Shown: in pieces, positions 38,101 through 46,587 of the stretch | Numbering within the stretch: the first letter of the stretch is position 1 | How the letters are laid out: each line of letters starts with the position of its first letter | DNA from: Mesorhabditis belari | Taxonomy: Eukaryota; Nematoda; Chromadorea; Rhabditida; Rhabditidae | DNA length: 64,000 bases | Assembly (NCBI GenBank): GCA_958450365.1 | Contig: CAUEEP010000759.1 | Span: 2,419,001-2,483,000, forward strand | Direction of reading: 5' to 3' | The notes under the pieces: model-generated | What the model was told of the DNA's origin: nothing | The model's database searches: none | Seen by the model: only the letters and a program-made list of their open reading frames with translations | Translations under genes and position numbers: made by a program

Positions 38101-38668
38101 AAACACTCATAACTTTGCTTACAGATTATATTATTGTCAACTTTTGATACCGTCTGAAAGAGGAGATTCCAGGCTTTCGAATGATACCAAAAAGAGCTTA
38201 ATTCAATCAACCAAAGCTGAGAAAATAGCAAGCGAAACTTGATGCTCTGGAAGTGACTGCGTAACTGAACCGGTGCTGTTTTCTCAGCTTTGGTTGATTC
38301 AATTAAGCTCTTTTTGGTATCATTCGAGAGCCTGGAATCTCCTCTTTCAAACGGTATCAAAAGTTGACAATAATATAATCTGTAAGCAAAGTTATGAGTG
38401 TTTAAAGTGAACCACTTTTTCAGCTTTGGCTTCAGCTTTTTGATCAGCTTTGGCTAATCAAAAAAAGCTCTTTTTGGTGTCATTCGAAAGCTAAAAACCT
38501 CCTCTATCTATCTATAACAATAATTAAAATCTAAATCGATTCCAGGTGCCGCTCGAGCGACGAGAATTTGCGATGGGTTTCGTCTCGATCTCGGACACGG
38601 TGGGGATCGTTTTTGCCGGAATTCTCGCCATTCCAGCGCATAATTTTATCTGTAAATTAGCCTGGTGA
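23142..38668 (+). CDS. cln-3: CLN3/battenin lysosomal membrane protein, complete
   Basis: Battenin is a multi-pass late endosome/lysosome membrane protein of the major-facilitator type, mutated in human juvenile Batten disease. Fifteen exons join in phase (461 aa; human CLN3 has 438): 23142-23189, 23264-23340, 24094-24196, 24235-24356, 25215-25373, 25689-25765, 26030-26105, 26686-26771, 26877-26948, 27073-27140, 28001-28069, 28379-28450, 28503-28595, 33331-33471, 38546-38668 (TGA). Diagnostic stretches are FWLLGLCNNFAYVIMLSAAQ, VLLADIIPALLIKIFAPL, AWSSGTGGAGIFGALTY (W176 to G184), VYLGEYYINQG, SQYRWYQVLYQFGVF, IIFYEGLLGGGAYVNTF (E403) and REFAMGFVSISDTVGI. Start ATG 23142 gives an acidic tail (DDRYNDLDDLPDGNE), as expected of a cytosolic N-terminus. 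The donors after exons 1 and 10 (GTTGGA) are unusual. The last two introns are 4.7 and 5.1 kb of repeats. No frame break is seen. Confidence 0.95.
23341..24093 (-). repeat. R2 satellite filling CLN3 intron 2
   Basis: Five units of about 140 bp. Box CTGGATGTCA (first copy TTGGATGTCA) starts at 23346, 23488, 23629, 23769, 23909 and 24050 (140-142 apart). Outside the box the unit carries GGTGTAAGAGAACGTCAATA, TTTGAGTTCGACTGATTTTA and GAGCAAATCAAGCGTTAT, unlike R1. Confidence 0.93.
24405..25130. repeat. CCAGAAGCCAGGTCCAGAAC diverged repeat
   Basis: About 700 bp of CLN3 intron 4 is built from AGAAGCCAGGTCCAG and AACCCGGC words of 13-25 bp with many small changes. No exon lies inside. Confidence 0.85.
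25775..25980. repeat. GACAGACA and AGATAGCC repeats
   Basis: GACA tetramers change into AGATAGCC/AGATAGCT octamers in CLN3 intron 6. Confidence 0.92.
26250..26455. repeat. 30-bp tandem of CTTCTTCTTCCTCCCCAACC type
   Basis: About six and a half units of a 30-bp pyrimidine-rich repeat ending CTG(C/T)TCCCAAG lie in CLN3 intron 7. Serine-rich and arginine/lysine-rich frames over it are by-products. Confidence 0.93.
27236..27680 (-). repeat. R2 satellite in CLN3 intron 10
   Basis: Boxes start at 27235, 27376, 27517 and 27658, exactly 141 apart. The array is preceded by TTGTAGTGACAGCATC units (27165-27230). It ends in AGAGCCGTTAG words and a TAGATCTAGATCTG palindromic tract (27870-27985). Confidence 0.92.
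28100..28372. repeat. TCTGTAGATGATTCTAG and 20-bp GTACAGGGATACTGTA tandems
   Basis: Three or four 17-bp units (28130-28185) are followed by eight 20-bp units (28220-28355) with a TACTGTAGTAC core, in CLN3 intron 11. Confidence 0.93.
28596..29170. repeat. CTAATAGT runs and R4 satellite (three boxes)
   Basis: Start of the 4.7-kb CLN3 intron 13. AATAGTCT octamers cover 28605-28745. R4 boxes CTGGAACGCAC start at 28848, 28991 and 29133 (143, 142 apart). The R4 unit carries GGGATTACTGTACTTTT and GACAATAGTTGACA. Confidence 0.88.
29250..29715. repeat. AGCTAACTAGGA tandem
   Basis: About 460 bp of AGCTAACTAGGA/AGCTAACTAAGG dodecamers, with AGCC and AGGC variants arranged in repeated blocks of about 200 bp (compare 29350-29480 and 29530-29650). 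Confidence 0.95.
29716..30354. other. CLN3 intron 13, low-repeat part
   Basis: Mixed-sequence stretch without tandem repeats. Open frames are short. I see no exon, promoter or RNA gene. Confidence 0.5.
30355..30425 (-). pseudogene. tRNA-like relic
   Basis: On the - strand: AGTGACCAGATGGCGTAGTG (acceptor plus D-arm like), then ACGCGGGTTCGATTCCCGTC (good T-arm with TTCGATT loop) and CACT. Acceptor bases AGTGAC and GTCACT pair. The anticodon region (CTGAGCTGTGGGTCTGG) does not form a clean 5-bp stem. This is the best-preserved of the tRNA-like sequences here and deserves a covariance-model check. Confidence 0.45.
30541..30610 (+). pseudogene. tRNA-like relic
   Basis: GCGTGGTCTAGTGGTTAGTG resembles a D-arm and GAGGGTTCGGGTCCGCG a T-arm. 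There is no matching 5' acceptor strand. It lies 120 bp from the - strand relic, in the same CLN3 intron. Confidence 0.4.
30740..31375. repeat. GAGCTTGGAGCTGGCCTTG and AGCCTTAGCC repeats
   Basis: GAGCT(T/G)GGAGCTGG(T/C)CTT units cover 30745-30890. Degenerate AGCCTTGGTC/AGCCTTAGCC decamers cover 31110-31370. Confidence 0.88.
31376..32055. other. CLN3 intron 13, low-repeat part
   Basis: AGGATTCCTTTTGA words lie near 31600-31660. The rest is AT-rich with no supported exon. Confidence 0.5.
32056..33300. repeat. R4 satellite: direct array followed by inverted array
   Basis: Direct boxes CTGGAACGCAC or variants start at 32067, 32208, 32350, 32492, 32634 and 32776 (141-142 apart). From about 32825 to 33290 three further units run in the reverse orientation (CGTGC.T.CCAGATCAC). 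The whole block is therefore a large imperfect palindrome. It ends 30 bp before CLN3 exon 14. Confidence 0.92.
33545..33980. repeat. Degenerate telomere-type GCCTAA/GCCTGA runs around an R3 fragment and a tRNA-like relic
   Basis: GCCTAAGCCTGA dodecamers lie at 33550-33600 and 33855-33970. GCCTAA is the complement of TTAGGC. Between them, 33600-33740 is one R3 unit with CTGGATGTCACAGCG near 33670. The segment 33775-33865 reads on the - strand like a tRNA D-arm (CTAGCGGTTAGCGCTTCGC) and lacks a clean T-arm. Confidence 0.75.
34088..34492. repeat. (AAGTAC/CAGTAC)n hexamer array
   Basis: About 67 hexamers mixing AAGTAC and CAGTAC. All six frames are open and give YK, ST or YW dipeptide strings, which are not genes. 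Intron 14 of CLN3. Confidence 0.97.
34493..35221. other. CLN3 intron 14, low-repeat part
   Basis: TTTTCAATTTTC words lie near 34630-34680 and AAGGATAG words near 34945-35010. No exon is seen. Confidence 0.5.
35222..35385. repeat. (GTTA/GTAA) tetramer tract
   Basis: GTTAGCTAGTTAGTTAGTAA tetramers for about 160 bp. Confidence 0.95.
35640..36020 (+). repeat. R3 satellite, three boxes
   Basis: TGTGACATCCAGATTGAGCA boxes with TGACATCC starting at 35703, 35847 and 35990 (144, 143 apart). The unit body carries ACAAAGAACACCTCTGGACA and GTACTAAAAACTAAGTCAAG, unrelated to R1 or R2. Confidence 0.93.
36485..36985. repeat. R5 box repeat in CLN3 intron 14
   Basis: About eight copies of ACTTTG(T/C)GCGCTC..GTAAACG..CG.C.TCTGGCACAC with units of 55-65 bp. 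Two larger blocks (36690-36780 and 36805-36900) are near-identical duplicates. Confidence 0.88.
37000..37510 (+). repeat. R1 satellite, four boxes
   Basis: TGACATCCAG starts at 37045, 37189, 37332 and 37476 (143-144 apart). Units carry AAAAACCAGATTGT where the other R1 arrays have AAACAATCGGATTG. Confidence 0.93.
37511..38083. other. CLN3 intron 14, low-repeat part
   Basis: AT-rich sequence with two GGTTACTGTAGCTTTAT words near 37975-38025. No exon is seen. Confidence 0.5.
38084..38420. mobile_element. Foldback element with about 140-bp arms
   Basis: Arms of about 140 bp (38084-38227 and 38278-38420) are nearly perfect inverted copies. Shared blocks are AAAAAGTGGTTCACTTTAAA, ATTATATTATTGTCAACTTT and GCTCTTTTTGGTATCATTCG. 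The loop is about 50 bp. No coding region. Probably a non-autonomous DNA element, or a hairpin source of small RNA if transcribed with the CLN3 intron. Confidence 0.85.
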
Positions 38669-38995
38669 TAAAAAGAACTTTATTTAGAACTAATCTATCT
38701 CTAGAATTTGTTCTTAGCTTTCTTTTTCTTCTCAAAATTTTTTCCCAAAGATTGTGATAAAAAATTCGAAAAAATTCCTCTTTTTTCGCTTCGGGTTGGT
38801 TTTTTTCAAAGTTTTTCTGATAATTCGTATATAAAAAAATTTATATAAAGATTTCTACAGCATCTTTACATATTTCTAATGCTTTTATCAACCCTGGGAA
38901 CCCAAAAATCACATAGAATTTGAAAAAATTCGAAAAGTCGTAAAATTTTGCAGTTGACAGCTACGTTTTCTGATGGGAAAATGACAAATTTACGG
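38669..38995. other. CLN3 3' flank
   Basis: An AT-rich region after the CLN3 stop codon. No canonical AATAAA was located with certainty. At 38890-38990 begins a copy of a segment (GGGAACCC..AATCACA..GAATTTGAAAAAATTCG) that recurs at 39538-39628 on the other side of the R1 array. Confidence 0.55.
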
Positions 38996-39535
38996 GCTAC
39001 CTGCCTACGTTGCGTAAATGTTGATTTTTTGATTTCGAAAATCTAGTGTGACATCCAGATTGGCCATTTTCGCCTTTAAATAATCGGATTTTCGTGCAAA
39101 GTATGTAAGAAATACGAGGAACCCCTCTGTACACTATTTACCTAAGTGCCTACGTTGCGTAAATGCCGATTTTATGATTTCGAAAATCTAGTGTGGCATC
39201 CAGATTGGCTATTTTAGCCTTTAAATAATCGGATTTTCGTATAAAGTCTATCAGAGAATACCCAGTTACCGTCCGGCGTAATTACCCAAGTGCCTACGTT
39301 GCATCAATGCCAATTTTATGATTCCGAAAATCTAGTGTGACATCCAGATTGTCCATTTTCTCCTTTAAACAATCAGCTTTCCGTATAAAGTCTATCAGGG
39401 AATACCCAGCTACCGTCCGGCGTAATTACCCAAGTGCCTACGTTGCATCAATGCCAATTTTATGATTCCGAAAATCTAGTGTGACATCCAGATTGGCCAT
39501 TTTTGCCTTTAAAACCCAGATTTCGTTTTTATCTA
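38996..39535 (+). repeat. R1 satellite, four boxes, flanked by a direct duplication
   Basis: Boxes start at 39049, 39194 (TGGCATCC variant), 39338 and 39482 (144-145 apart). The flanking duplication (about 38890-38990 and 39538-39628, sharing CAGTTGACAGCTACGTTTTC) suggests that the array is inserted into, or amplified within, a duplicated sequence. Confidence 0.9.
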
Positions 39536-39628
39536 CCCTGGGAACCCTAGAATCACACAGAATTTGAAAAAATTCGAAAAATCGTAAAATTTTCAGTTGA
39601 CAGCTACGTTTTCTGACGGGAAAATGAC

Positions 39629-40084
39629 AAAATTTCGGGTTTTTGAAAAAAAATTTTGGCAAATTTTCGACAGATAACGAGTGATTTAGCTGTCAAATCC
39701 TGAATCACATGGCTAATTCGCACGAGAATTTTGTGTAATCTTGCAAAAGCCCACACTCCAGTCGACAAGAATCGCGAAAAAAATGGTCTGATGCAGAAAA
39801 TTTCGAAATTTTCCCGATATCCGGCTGTTTTCATGAGATTTTTCATGGAAAATTGGAAAGAAAAAACGAAATTTTGCATTTTGCTTAAAGAAAAGTTTGT
39901 GAAAACATCTCAATTTGATGAATTGTTGGATCAATTCTTGTCGGACCGATTTTGTGCTTTTCTTTGACTTGAATCCTCAAAATTCTCAATGTTTTGCGTG
40001 TTCTGGATGTCACAGCACACGTTGAATATCAATTTACAGTACCCTAGCCCCATTTACAGTATCCCGTTTTTGGAGGCGGTGAAG
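39629..40084. other. Intergenic spacer
   Basis: Several overlapping short frames, none recognisable. An isolated TTCTGGATGTCACAGCAC box lies at about 40000-40018, followed by CAATTTACAGTACC as in R3. Confidence 0.5.
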
Positions 40085-40615
40085 CCCTGGTGTACTTTGT
40101 GCGCTCTCATAAAGGCGCACCCATGCGTGTACTTTGTGCTCACCGATAAACACCCCCTTCTAGCAGGCCTCTCAGTGCGCCAGAAAGGAAGCGTTTACCG
40201 GTGAGCACAAAGTGCACGCATGGGCACCATTTTTGAGCTCATGGCGCCAGAAAGGGAGCGTTTACCGGTGAGCACAAAGTACACGCATGCACACCATGTT
40301 GAGCTCATGGCGCCAGAAAGGGAGCGTTTACCGGTGAGCACAAAGTACATGTATAGGCACCATTTTAATGTCATTGCGCCAGAAAGGGAACGTTTACCGG
40401 TGAGCACAAAGTACACGCATGGGCACCATTTTTGAGCTCATGGCGCCAGAAAGGGAGCGTTTACCTGTGAGCACAAAGTACACGCATGCACACCATGTTG
40501 AGCTCATGGCGCCAGAAAGGGAGCGTTTACCGGTGAGCACAAAGTACACGCATGGGCACCATTTTTGAGCTCATGGCGCCAGAAAGGGAGCGTTTACCGG
40601 TGAGCACAAAGTCCA
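40085..40615. repeat. R5 box repeat, 66-bp period
   Basis: About eight units of GCGCCAGAAAGGGAGCGTTT, ACCGGTGAGCACAAAGTACA and GCATGGGCACCATTTTTGAG. GCGCCAG starts at 40244, 40310 and 40376. This is the complement of the R5 box seen at 8.9 and 36.6 kb. Confidence 0.92.
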
Positions 40616-41040
40616 CCACATTTTATTATAATCATAGCGAAATTTCTTGAGAAACGCACGTTTTCTGGCACACTTCCGTTTGCGTGCAATTTCAAAGATT
40701 TTCCCCTTAACTATCCGGAAGTGTTTTTTTCAAAAATGAGAAAACAATTGATAGAAAAATATCTCTTTTATGTTTTTTTTGGTTTTTGGCATAAATTTTG
40801 ATTGAAAAGAGGATTTGTCGTGGAATTTTTTCCATTTAAAATGCAAAACAACAGCAAAAATATTTGGCTTTTCAGCGAAAAGAACGATTTTTTTTTTAAA
40901 CTGTGAATGAATGTTTTTCTGATGAAAAGTGAAGATTTTTCTCCAAAGAACGAAGAAAAACAGCGATTTGTGTGGTGCGCTGTGTTTGAGGAGTGATTTC
41001 TCGTTGTTTATGAAGCTTTGCAGATGAAATTTGAAAGGTA
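40616..41040. other. Intergenic spacer
   Basis: AT-rich. One partial R5 word (ACGTTTTCTGGCACAC) lies near 40665. Nothing else is recognisable. Confidence 0.5.
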
Positions 41041-41325
41041 GAGTAAGCTTGCAGCAGCTTGCAGTAGCTTGCAGTAGCTTGCAGTAGCTTGCAGCAGCTT
41101 ACAGCAGCTTGCAGCAGCTTACAGCAGCTTGCAGCAGCTTACAGCAGCTTGCAGCAGCTTACAGCAGCTTACAACAGCTTGCAGTAGCTTGCAGCAGCTT
41201 GCAGTAGCTTGCAGTAGCTTGCAGGAGCTTACAGCAGCTTGCAGTAGCTTGCAGCAGCTTACAGCAGCTTGCAGCAGCTTACAGCAGCTTACAACAGCTT
41301 GCAGTAGCTTGCAGCCGCTGACAGT
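41041..41325. repeat. CAGCTTGCAG/CAGCTTACAG tandem
   Basis: About 27 units of 10 bp (AGCTTGCAGC/AGCTTACAGC). The open frame over it is repeat-derived. Confidence 0.96.
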
Positions 41326-42315
41326 AAGCCTAGTTTACAGTAAACCCGGCTACTGTTTCCTAGAGTAAACCCAATGAATTTTTCAGCGTTTCAGCACTGC
41401 AACTTATAGCCTGTCCGGTTCTACAGTAAGCCTGATACTAGACACTGTTTATTCTACAGTAAGTAATCCTACAGTAATCCTACCGTAATCCTACCGTAAT
41501 CCTACAATAATTCTATCGAGACAAGTCTACAGTATCCTACAGTACTCTCAGAGCAAACGCAGACAGTTTGGGACCACTTTTTAGCCACCACTACAACAAG
41601 GGGAACTTCAGACAGTTCTACAGTACTCTTAGAGTAAATCCAGACAGCTTGGCTAAGCCCAGACCGCCTGCAAAAACGGGGTACTGTAAATAGGGCTAGG
41701 GTACTGTAAATTGATATTCAACATGTGCTGTGACATCCAGAACAGGCAAACTTTCTAACCACCACTGCAACAAGCCACCACAGACAGCTCTACAGTAACC
41801 CTAGACAATAATCTCAGACATTACGTCACTTTTCCCTCTCTCTCTACATTCTTTGTATCCGTTAGGTCACTTTTTTCGCTCTCTCACCCTCATTTCGCTA
41901 AATAATAAACACTAAAAACTAAACTATTACGAAAACGTCGTATTATTGTCTCTTTTATCCAAAATTTCTTTATCATCACCCAAATTCTTCAAAAAGTCAT
42001 CATTTCTCACCACGTGGGTGATCATTCTCACAGCTGATCGCAAAAAGAAAAAAAGAAAAGAAAAGAGAGTGTTTGATAGAGAAATAATAAGGAAATCGAG
42101 GAAATCGAGGAAATGAATTAAAGAAAGAAAAGAATTTCTCTCTTTTTTTGAGAAAAGAGAAGTTTGGCGATCAGCCCACTCGTTTTGCTTAAATGAAAAT
42201 GACGGTTTATGAAGTTTTTTTCGGATTTTAGTTGCAAAATCGATGCTTTAAGGGTAAAAAAGTCGAATTGGATACTTTATAGAAGGCTTTTGTTTGATTT
42301 AATACAGTTCATCAG
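41326..42315. other. Spacer rich in TACAGTAA words
   Basis: Diverged copies of TCTACAGTAAGCC and ATCCTACCGTAATCC. One R3-type box GCTGTGACATCCAGAACAGG lies near 41728. From 41880 to 42315 the sequence is AT-rich and without tandem structure. Confidence 0.55.
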
Positions 42316-42700
42316 ATTCTACACTGCTCCAAGACAATGACAGCCTGGTAGACAGCCTGGTAGATAGCCTGGTAGACAGCCTGGTATACAGCCTGATAGA
42401 CAGCCTGGTAGATAGCCTGGTAGACAGCCTGGTAGACAGCCTGGTAGACAGCCTGGTAGATAGCCTGATAGACAGCCTGGTAGACAGCCTGGTATAGAGC
42501 CTGATAGACAGCCTGGTAGATAGCCTGGTAGACAGCCTGGTATAGGGCTTAAATTGTTTAAATAGCTTTGGTTAAATGCTTAAATTCTTTAAATTGCTTT
42601 GCTTAAATGCTTGAATAGCTTAAATAGCTTTGTTTAAATGCTTAAATTGTTTAAGTTGCTTGGCTTAAATGCTTGAATAGCTTAAATAGCTTAAATGCTA
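42316..42700. repeat. AGCCTGGTAGAC dodecamers and TTAAATAGCTTTGC repeats
   Basis: About 17 units of AGCCTGGTAGAC (42335-42545) are followed by AAATGCTTAAAT/AGCTTTGCTTAAATGC words to 42700. Confidence 0.93.
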
Positions 42701-43080
42701 AGGAATCTTCTAGAATCTTATTATCAAAAAATGACGAAATAAACTGCAGAATTTGGCCAAGTGGGAAGGGATCAAAGAGTTCGAAGACTAGGGAAAGAGG
42801 AGAAAAGAGAAAGAGGAGAAAAGAGAAAGAAAGAAGAGAAAGACGGGAAAGAAGAAGGGAAAGAAAGAGAGAAAGAAGAAGAGAAAGAAAGAAGAGAAAG
42901 ACGGGAAAGAAGAAGGGAAAGAAGAAGAGATAGAAAGAAAGAAAGAAAAGAAATCATTTCACTTTCCCCATTGGAATTTTCATTGACAAGAAAGCAAGAA
43001 ACAGGAGCAAAGGGGAAAGACAAAGAGAAACAGGGCTAGAGTCCGCCCCTTGTGACTCAGCCTTGCCTACCTCAAGCTCC
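42701..43080. repeat. GAAAGAAGAGAAAGAC purine tract
   Basis: Purine-only strand from 42790 to 42950. Long KRERRE-type frames over it are by-products. At 43050-43060 a TGTGACTCAGCC word matches the AP-1/bZIP consensus TGACTCA, about 45 bp upstream of the TATA box below. Confidence 0.85.
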
Positions 43081-43095
43081 TCCCCCTTTCTCGTT

Positions 43096-43102
43096 TATAT
43101 AA
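43096..43102 (+). promoter_or_regulatory. TATA box upstream of micropeptide ORF 1
   Basis: TATATAA in a CGTTTATATAAACTC context, 110 bp before the ATG at 43206. A pyrimidine-rich stretch precedes it. An equivalent TATATAA precedes the related ORF at 48747. Confidence 0.55.
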
Positions 43103-43205
43103 ACTCATCTCTATTTTCACAAAAAGGATACACTTTTGCATTTTGATTGAATTCTATTTGACACCGTCTACGCCAAGCGTCGTCGCTAAGCTCTAAACTT
43201 CAACA

Positions 43206-43268
43206 ATGTTCGCTACAACTGTTTCCGTTTTCGATCGCGTTGATTCATTCTCGGATTTGATGTTATAA
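43206..43268 (+). CDS. Candidate 20-aa micropeptide, copy 1
   Basis: A 21-codon ORF, including TAA, encodes MFATTVSVFDRVDSFSDLML, preceded by CTTCAACA. Its only relative in the window is the equally long ORF at 48747-48809. The two share M1, F2, V6, V8-F9-D10-R11, D13, F15 and D17-L18-M19. Six of the shared residues use different codons (V6, R11, D13, F15, D17, L18), and the stops differ (TAA/TGA), as expected if the peptide rather than the DNA is conserved. No signal peptide is evident. I recognise no family. It could also be the first exon of a longer protein or a regulatory upstream ORF. Confidence 0.5.
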   Translation: MFATTVSVFDRVDSFSDLML

Positions 43269-44500
43269 CAAATGGATAAAAAATGGAATTTTCGAGTTTA
43301 TGGTGAGCTTTTATAAGTAAATTTATAAGAAAACTCATAAAATTCTCTAAATATTGAAGAAAATCTTCAAATCCATCATTTAATGTTCCAAATTTCAGCT
43401 CTCCAGCTCTCCAGCTTTCCAGCTCTCCAACTCTCCAGCTCTCCAGCTCTCCAGCTTTCCAAATGTCACAAAATTTGCTGATTTCTCATCATTTCTTCAA
43501 ATTTTCATCAAAATCCAGTCAAATCTCGAGGATCTCATCAAATTTTCATTAAAAAAAGATACTCAGCTGATCAATTGAATATTTGCAATAAGATTTTCTC
43601 CTTATGAAATGATTTCTTTCAAACAATTTCTTTAAATTTTGAATAATTTGTTTAAATTTAAACTATTTCTTTAAATTTGAATGATTTGTTTAAATTTAAA
43701 CTATTCCTTTCTTTAAATTGAAACAATTCCTTTCTTTAAATACTGTTTTTACTATTGTACATAATGAAATATTTCTTCTTGTTTTATCTCTAACTTCTGA
43801 AGCTTTGAAGCTTTGAAGCTTTTAAACTTCTGAAGCTTTGAAGCTTTTAAACTTCTGAAGCTTTGAAGCTTTTAAACTTTTGAAGCTTTTAAACCTTTTA
43901 AACCTTTAACCTTTAAAAACCTTTTGTGCTCTTTTCAAACCGGTGATATTATGCGAAAGTGTGTTTGTTTTTCACCAAAAAATGTGTATGTGGACAATTT
44001 CGGGTAATCGAACCAAGAAAATTACGAGTACATAAAGAATTTTGAACGATTTTTGGTAAATTCTAACGAATTGGTAAATGCAAAACATGAAAAACCATCG
44101 AAATTACACTCAAAAAGAAACAAATTGGAAAAATTAGACAAATACAGTGCTTACTAAAGCTCACAGCTTGAAGCTTACTATGAATTCTAGCTACTTTTCT
44201 TTTCTTTTATGAATAAAGAACAATTTGAGGTGAACAATTTAAGGTGAACAATTTAAGCTGAACGATTTAAGCTGAACGATTTAAGCTGAACGATTTAAGG
44301 TGAACGATTTAAGGTGAACAATCATAATGAAGACTCAAAAAATGCGGAAACAATGACAGCACTGGCATTTAACAATGACAGCACTAGCATTTAACAATGG
44401 CAACACTAGCATTTAACAATGGCAGCACTGGCGTTTAACAATGACAGCATTGGCATTTAACAATGACAGCACTCGATAATTGTTTCCAATTCTAAACCAT
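43269..44500. repeat. AT-rich spacer with short tandems
   Basis: AGCTCTCCAGCTTTCC units (43398-43455), TTTAAATTGAA words (43600-43740), CTTTGAAGCTTTTAAACTTCTGAAG units (43800-43900), ATTTAAGGTGAACA units (44225-44325) and a 22-bp AACAATGACAGCACTGGCAT tandem of about six copies (44350-44475). No gene. Confidence 0.8.
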
Positions 44501-46385
44501 TAACTTCATCTAAATATAAACAATAAACTTCATCTCAATATTAAAATCAATAACAGTAACAGTAAAAACAAACATACTCGTTGAAGAATCAAGCCAAACA
44601 GCCGTTCTATCACATGCAAAGATGTGCTTGAAAGTGCTCTCTTCGATTTTCTTGTTCATGTTCTGGAAATCGTTGACAAAACAAAACTTTAGGAAATGGT
44701 TGACAAAACGAGCGTCTTTTAGCCGCTGTAGCCCATTTGGAATAGCGCTGTCGGCCTTGAAACACTGAATCATATTGTCCTCATCACCGTTGGCTGCAAT
44801 CACTCAATCTCTACATCGCTTGGAAGCTTTTAACATGTTGTGATCGCGGTCTCAATGAGAATTGGTGCCGCTTTCGAAACAATTCCATTCAACAGTCTTC
44901 TTTTTAAAGCGGATGCTTCTTTTATTGCTGCTTCTCGATCAAAACTAGTGTAGCATAAAGAAAAAAGTGTGTGAAAACACTAGTTGTGATCCAGAAACAA
45001 CAAAAATCGATCCGGCTGAATGCGTAAAGTGGAGTTCATCAATCTCTTTCTTCATCAATCTCTTTTGAGGTCCGCCACCATCGAACCGCTTCCTTTTTTC
45101 GTGCATTTTGTTCAGATCATTCGTTTGTTTTTAATGAGACAAAAACAAACAAAAGTCCAATGTATCGTTGAACAAAAGCTCAATCAATTTTGGCATTGGC
45201 ATGAACGGAGAACGGAGATAGAATCTGGCAGCGGTATGAGCGGAGACTTCACGAGCCATTTTTGCAGCATCAAGTTTAGCTATTGCTATGGCATCTATTG
45301 CTTCTTTCTTTTCCTTTAGCTTGTTCGTTCTCTCGTTTGCTTCTTTGTTCGTTTCCTTGTGCAATTCTTTGTTCAATTCACGTTGATGTTCTGGTCTTTC
45401 AAAGAATTCGTTTAGTCCGTGCTCACGTTGATCGCGAAACGCTTCAAAGTCATCCGCCACCAACGAACCGCTTCCTTTTTCGTGCATTTTGCTCAGCTCA
45501 TTTGTTTATTTGACGGATCGTTGGACACAAGCTCGATCAATTTTGGCAGTTGAATGAACGGAGAACGGAGATAGAATCTGGCAGTGGGATGAACGGAGAC
45601 GCGAGCGATTTTTGCAGAGTCATATCATGGCGAGCCATTTTTGCAGCATCACCATTTTTGCAGAGTTTAGCCATCGCATCTATTGCTTTTTCTTTTGCTT
45701 TAGCTTGCGAGCCACTTTTGCAGCATTTGCAGCATCACCATTTTGAACGACATGAACGGAGACGCGAGCGATTTTTGCAGAGTCGCATCATGGCGAGCCA
45801 CTTTTGCAGCATCACCAGAGTTTAGTCTTCGCATCTATTGCTTTAGCTTGTTCGTTCCTTCGTTTTCTTCTTTATCCGATTCCTTGTGCAATTCTTTGTT
45901 CAATTCACGCTGATGTTCTCAAAGAATCCTTTTAGCTCTTGCTCACGTCGATCGCGTCATCCTCATCGTCGCATTAAGTCATCCCAGCTTTCGTGATCGC
46001 TCATCGAACCTAATTTTTGCAGAGTCGCATCATGGCGAGCCATTTTTGCAGAGTTTAGCTATCGCATCTATTGCTTTTTCTTTTGCTTTAGCTTGCGAGC
46101 CATTTTTGCAGAGTCGTCGCGAGTCATTTTTGCAGCATTTGCAGCATCACAATTTTTGCAGAGTTCAGCTATCGCATCTAGTGCTTTTTCTTTTGCTTTA
46201 GCTTGTTCGTTCCCTCGTTTGCTTCTTTGTCCTCCTTCGTTTGCTTCTTTGTCCGATTCCTTGTGCAATTCTTTGTTCAATTCACGTTGATGTTCTCGTC
46301 CTTCAAAGAATTCGTTTAGTTCGTGCTCACGTCGATCGCAAAACGCTTCAAAGTCATCGCAGATCGGTCATCGAATCTAAAAAAA
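44500..46385 (-). pseudogene. Decayed DDE (pogo/jerky-like?) transposon remnant, internally duplicated
   Basis: Read on the - strand. Near 44570-44770 a fragment reads DARFVNHFLKFCFVNDFQNM and, further on, HIFACDRTAVWLDSSTS. ACD.TAVWLD resembles the first catalytic block of DDE-superfamily (pogo/jerky-type) transposases. Upstream, two lysine/glutamate-rich pieces (about 45200-45485 and 46070-46380) share REHQRELNKELHKE, KEANE and AKAKEKALDAIA, so a charged region has been duplicated. Stops and shifts interrupt all parts. Short GCGAGCCATTTTTGCAGAGT units are repeated at 45610-46160. The family assignment is tentative. Confidence 0.5.
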
Positions 46386-46587
46386 TGAAATTATTAAAGA
46401 AAACAAATAAGAAATGGTAAAAAAGCATTAAAAAGAAGAAGAATTGAATGAAAATATTAGAATTTTCTAGTTGGAAGTTAAAAAGAAAGCTGAATATCAA
46501 AAGATTTCTCAAAGGGATTCAGATATTTAGTTAATGGCCGCCAATATTAAAAGTACGATATGTTTTATGTTTTTTTATATCAACATA

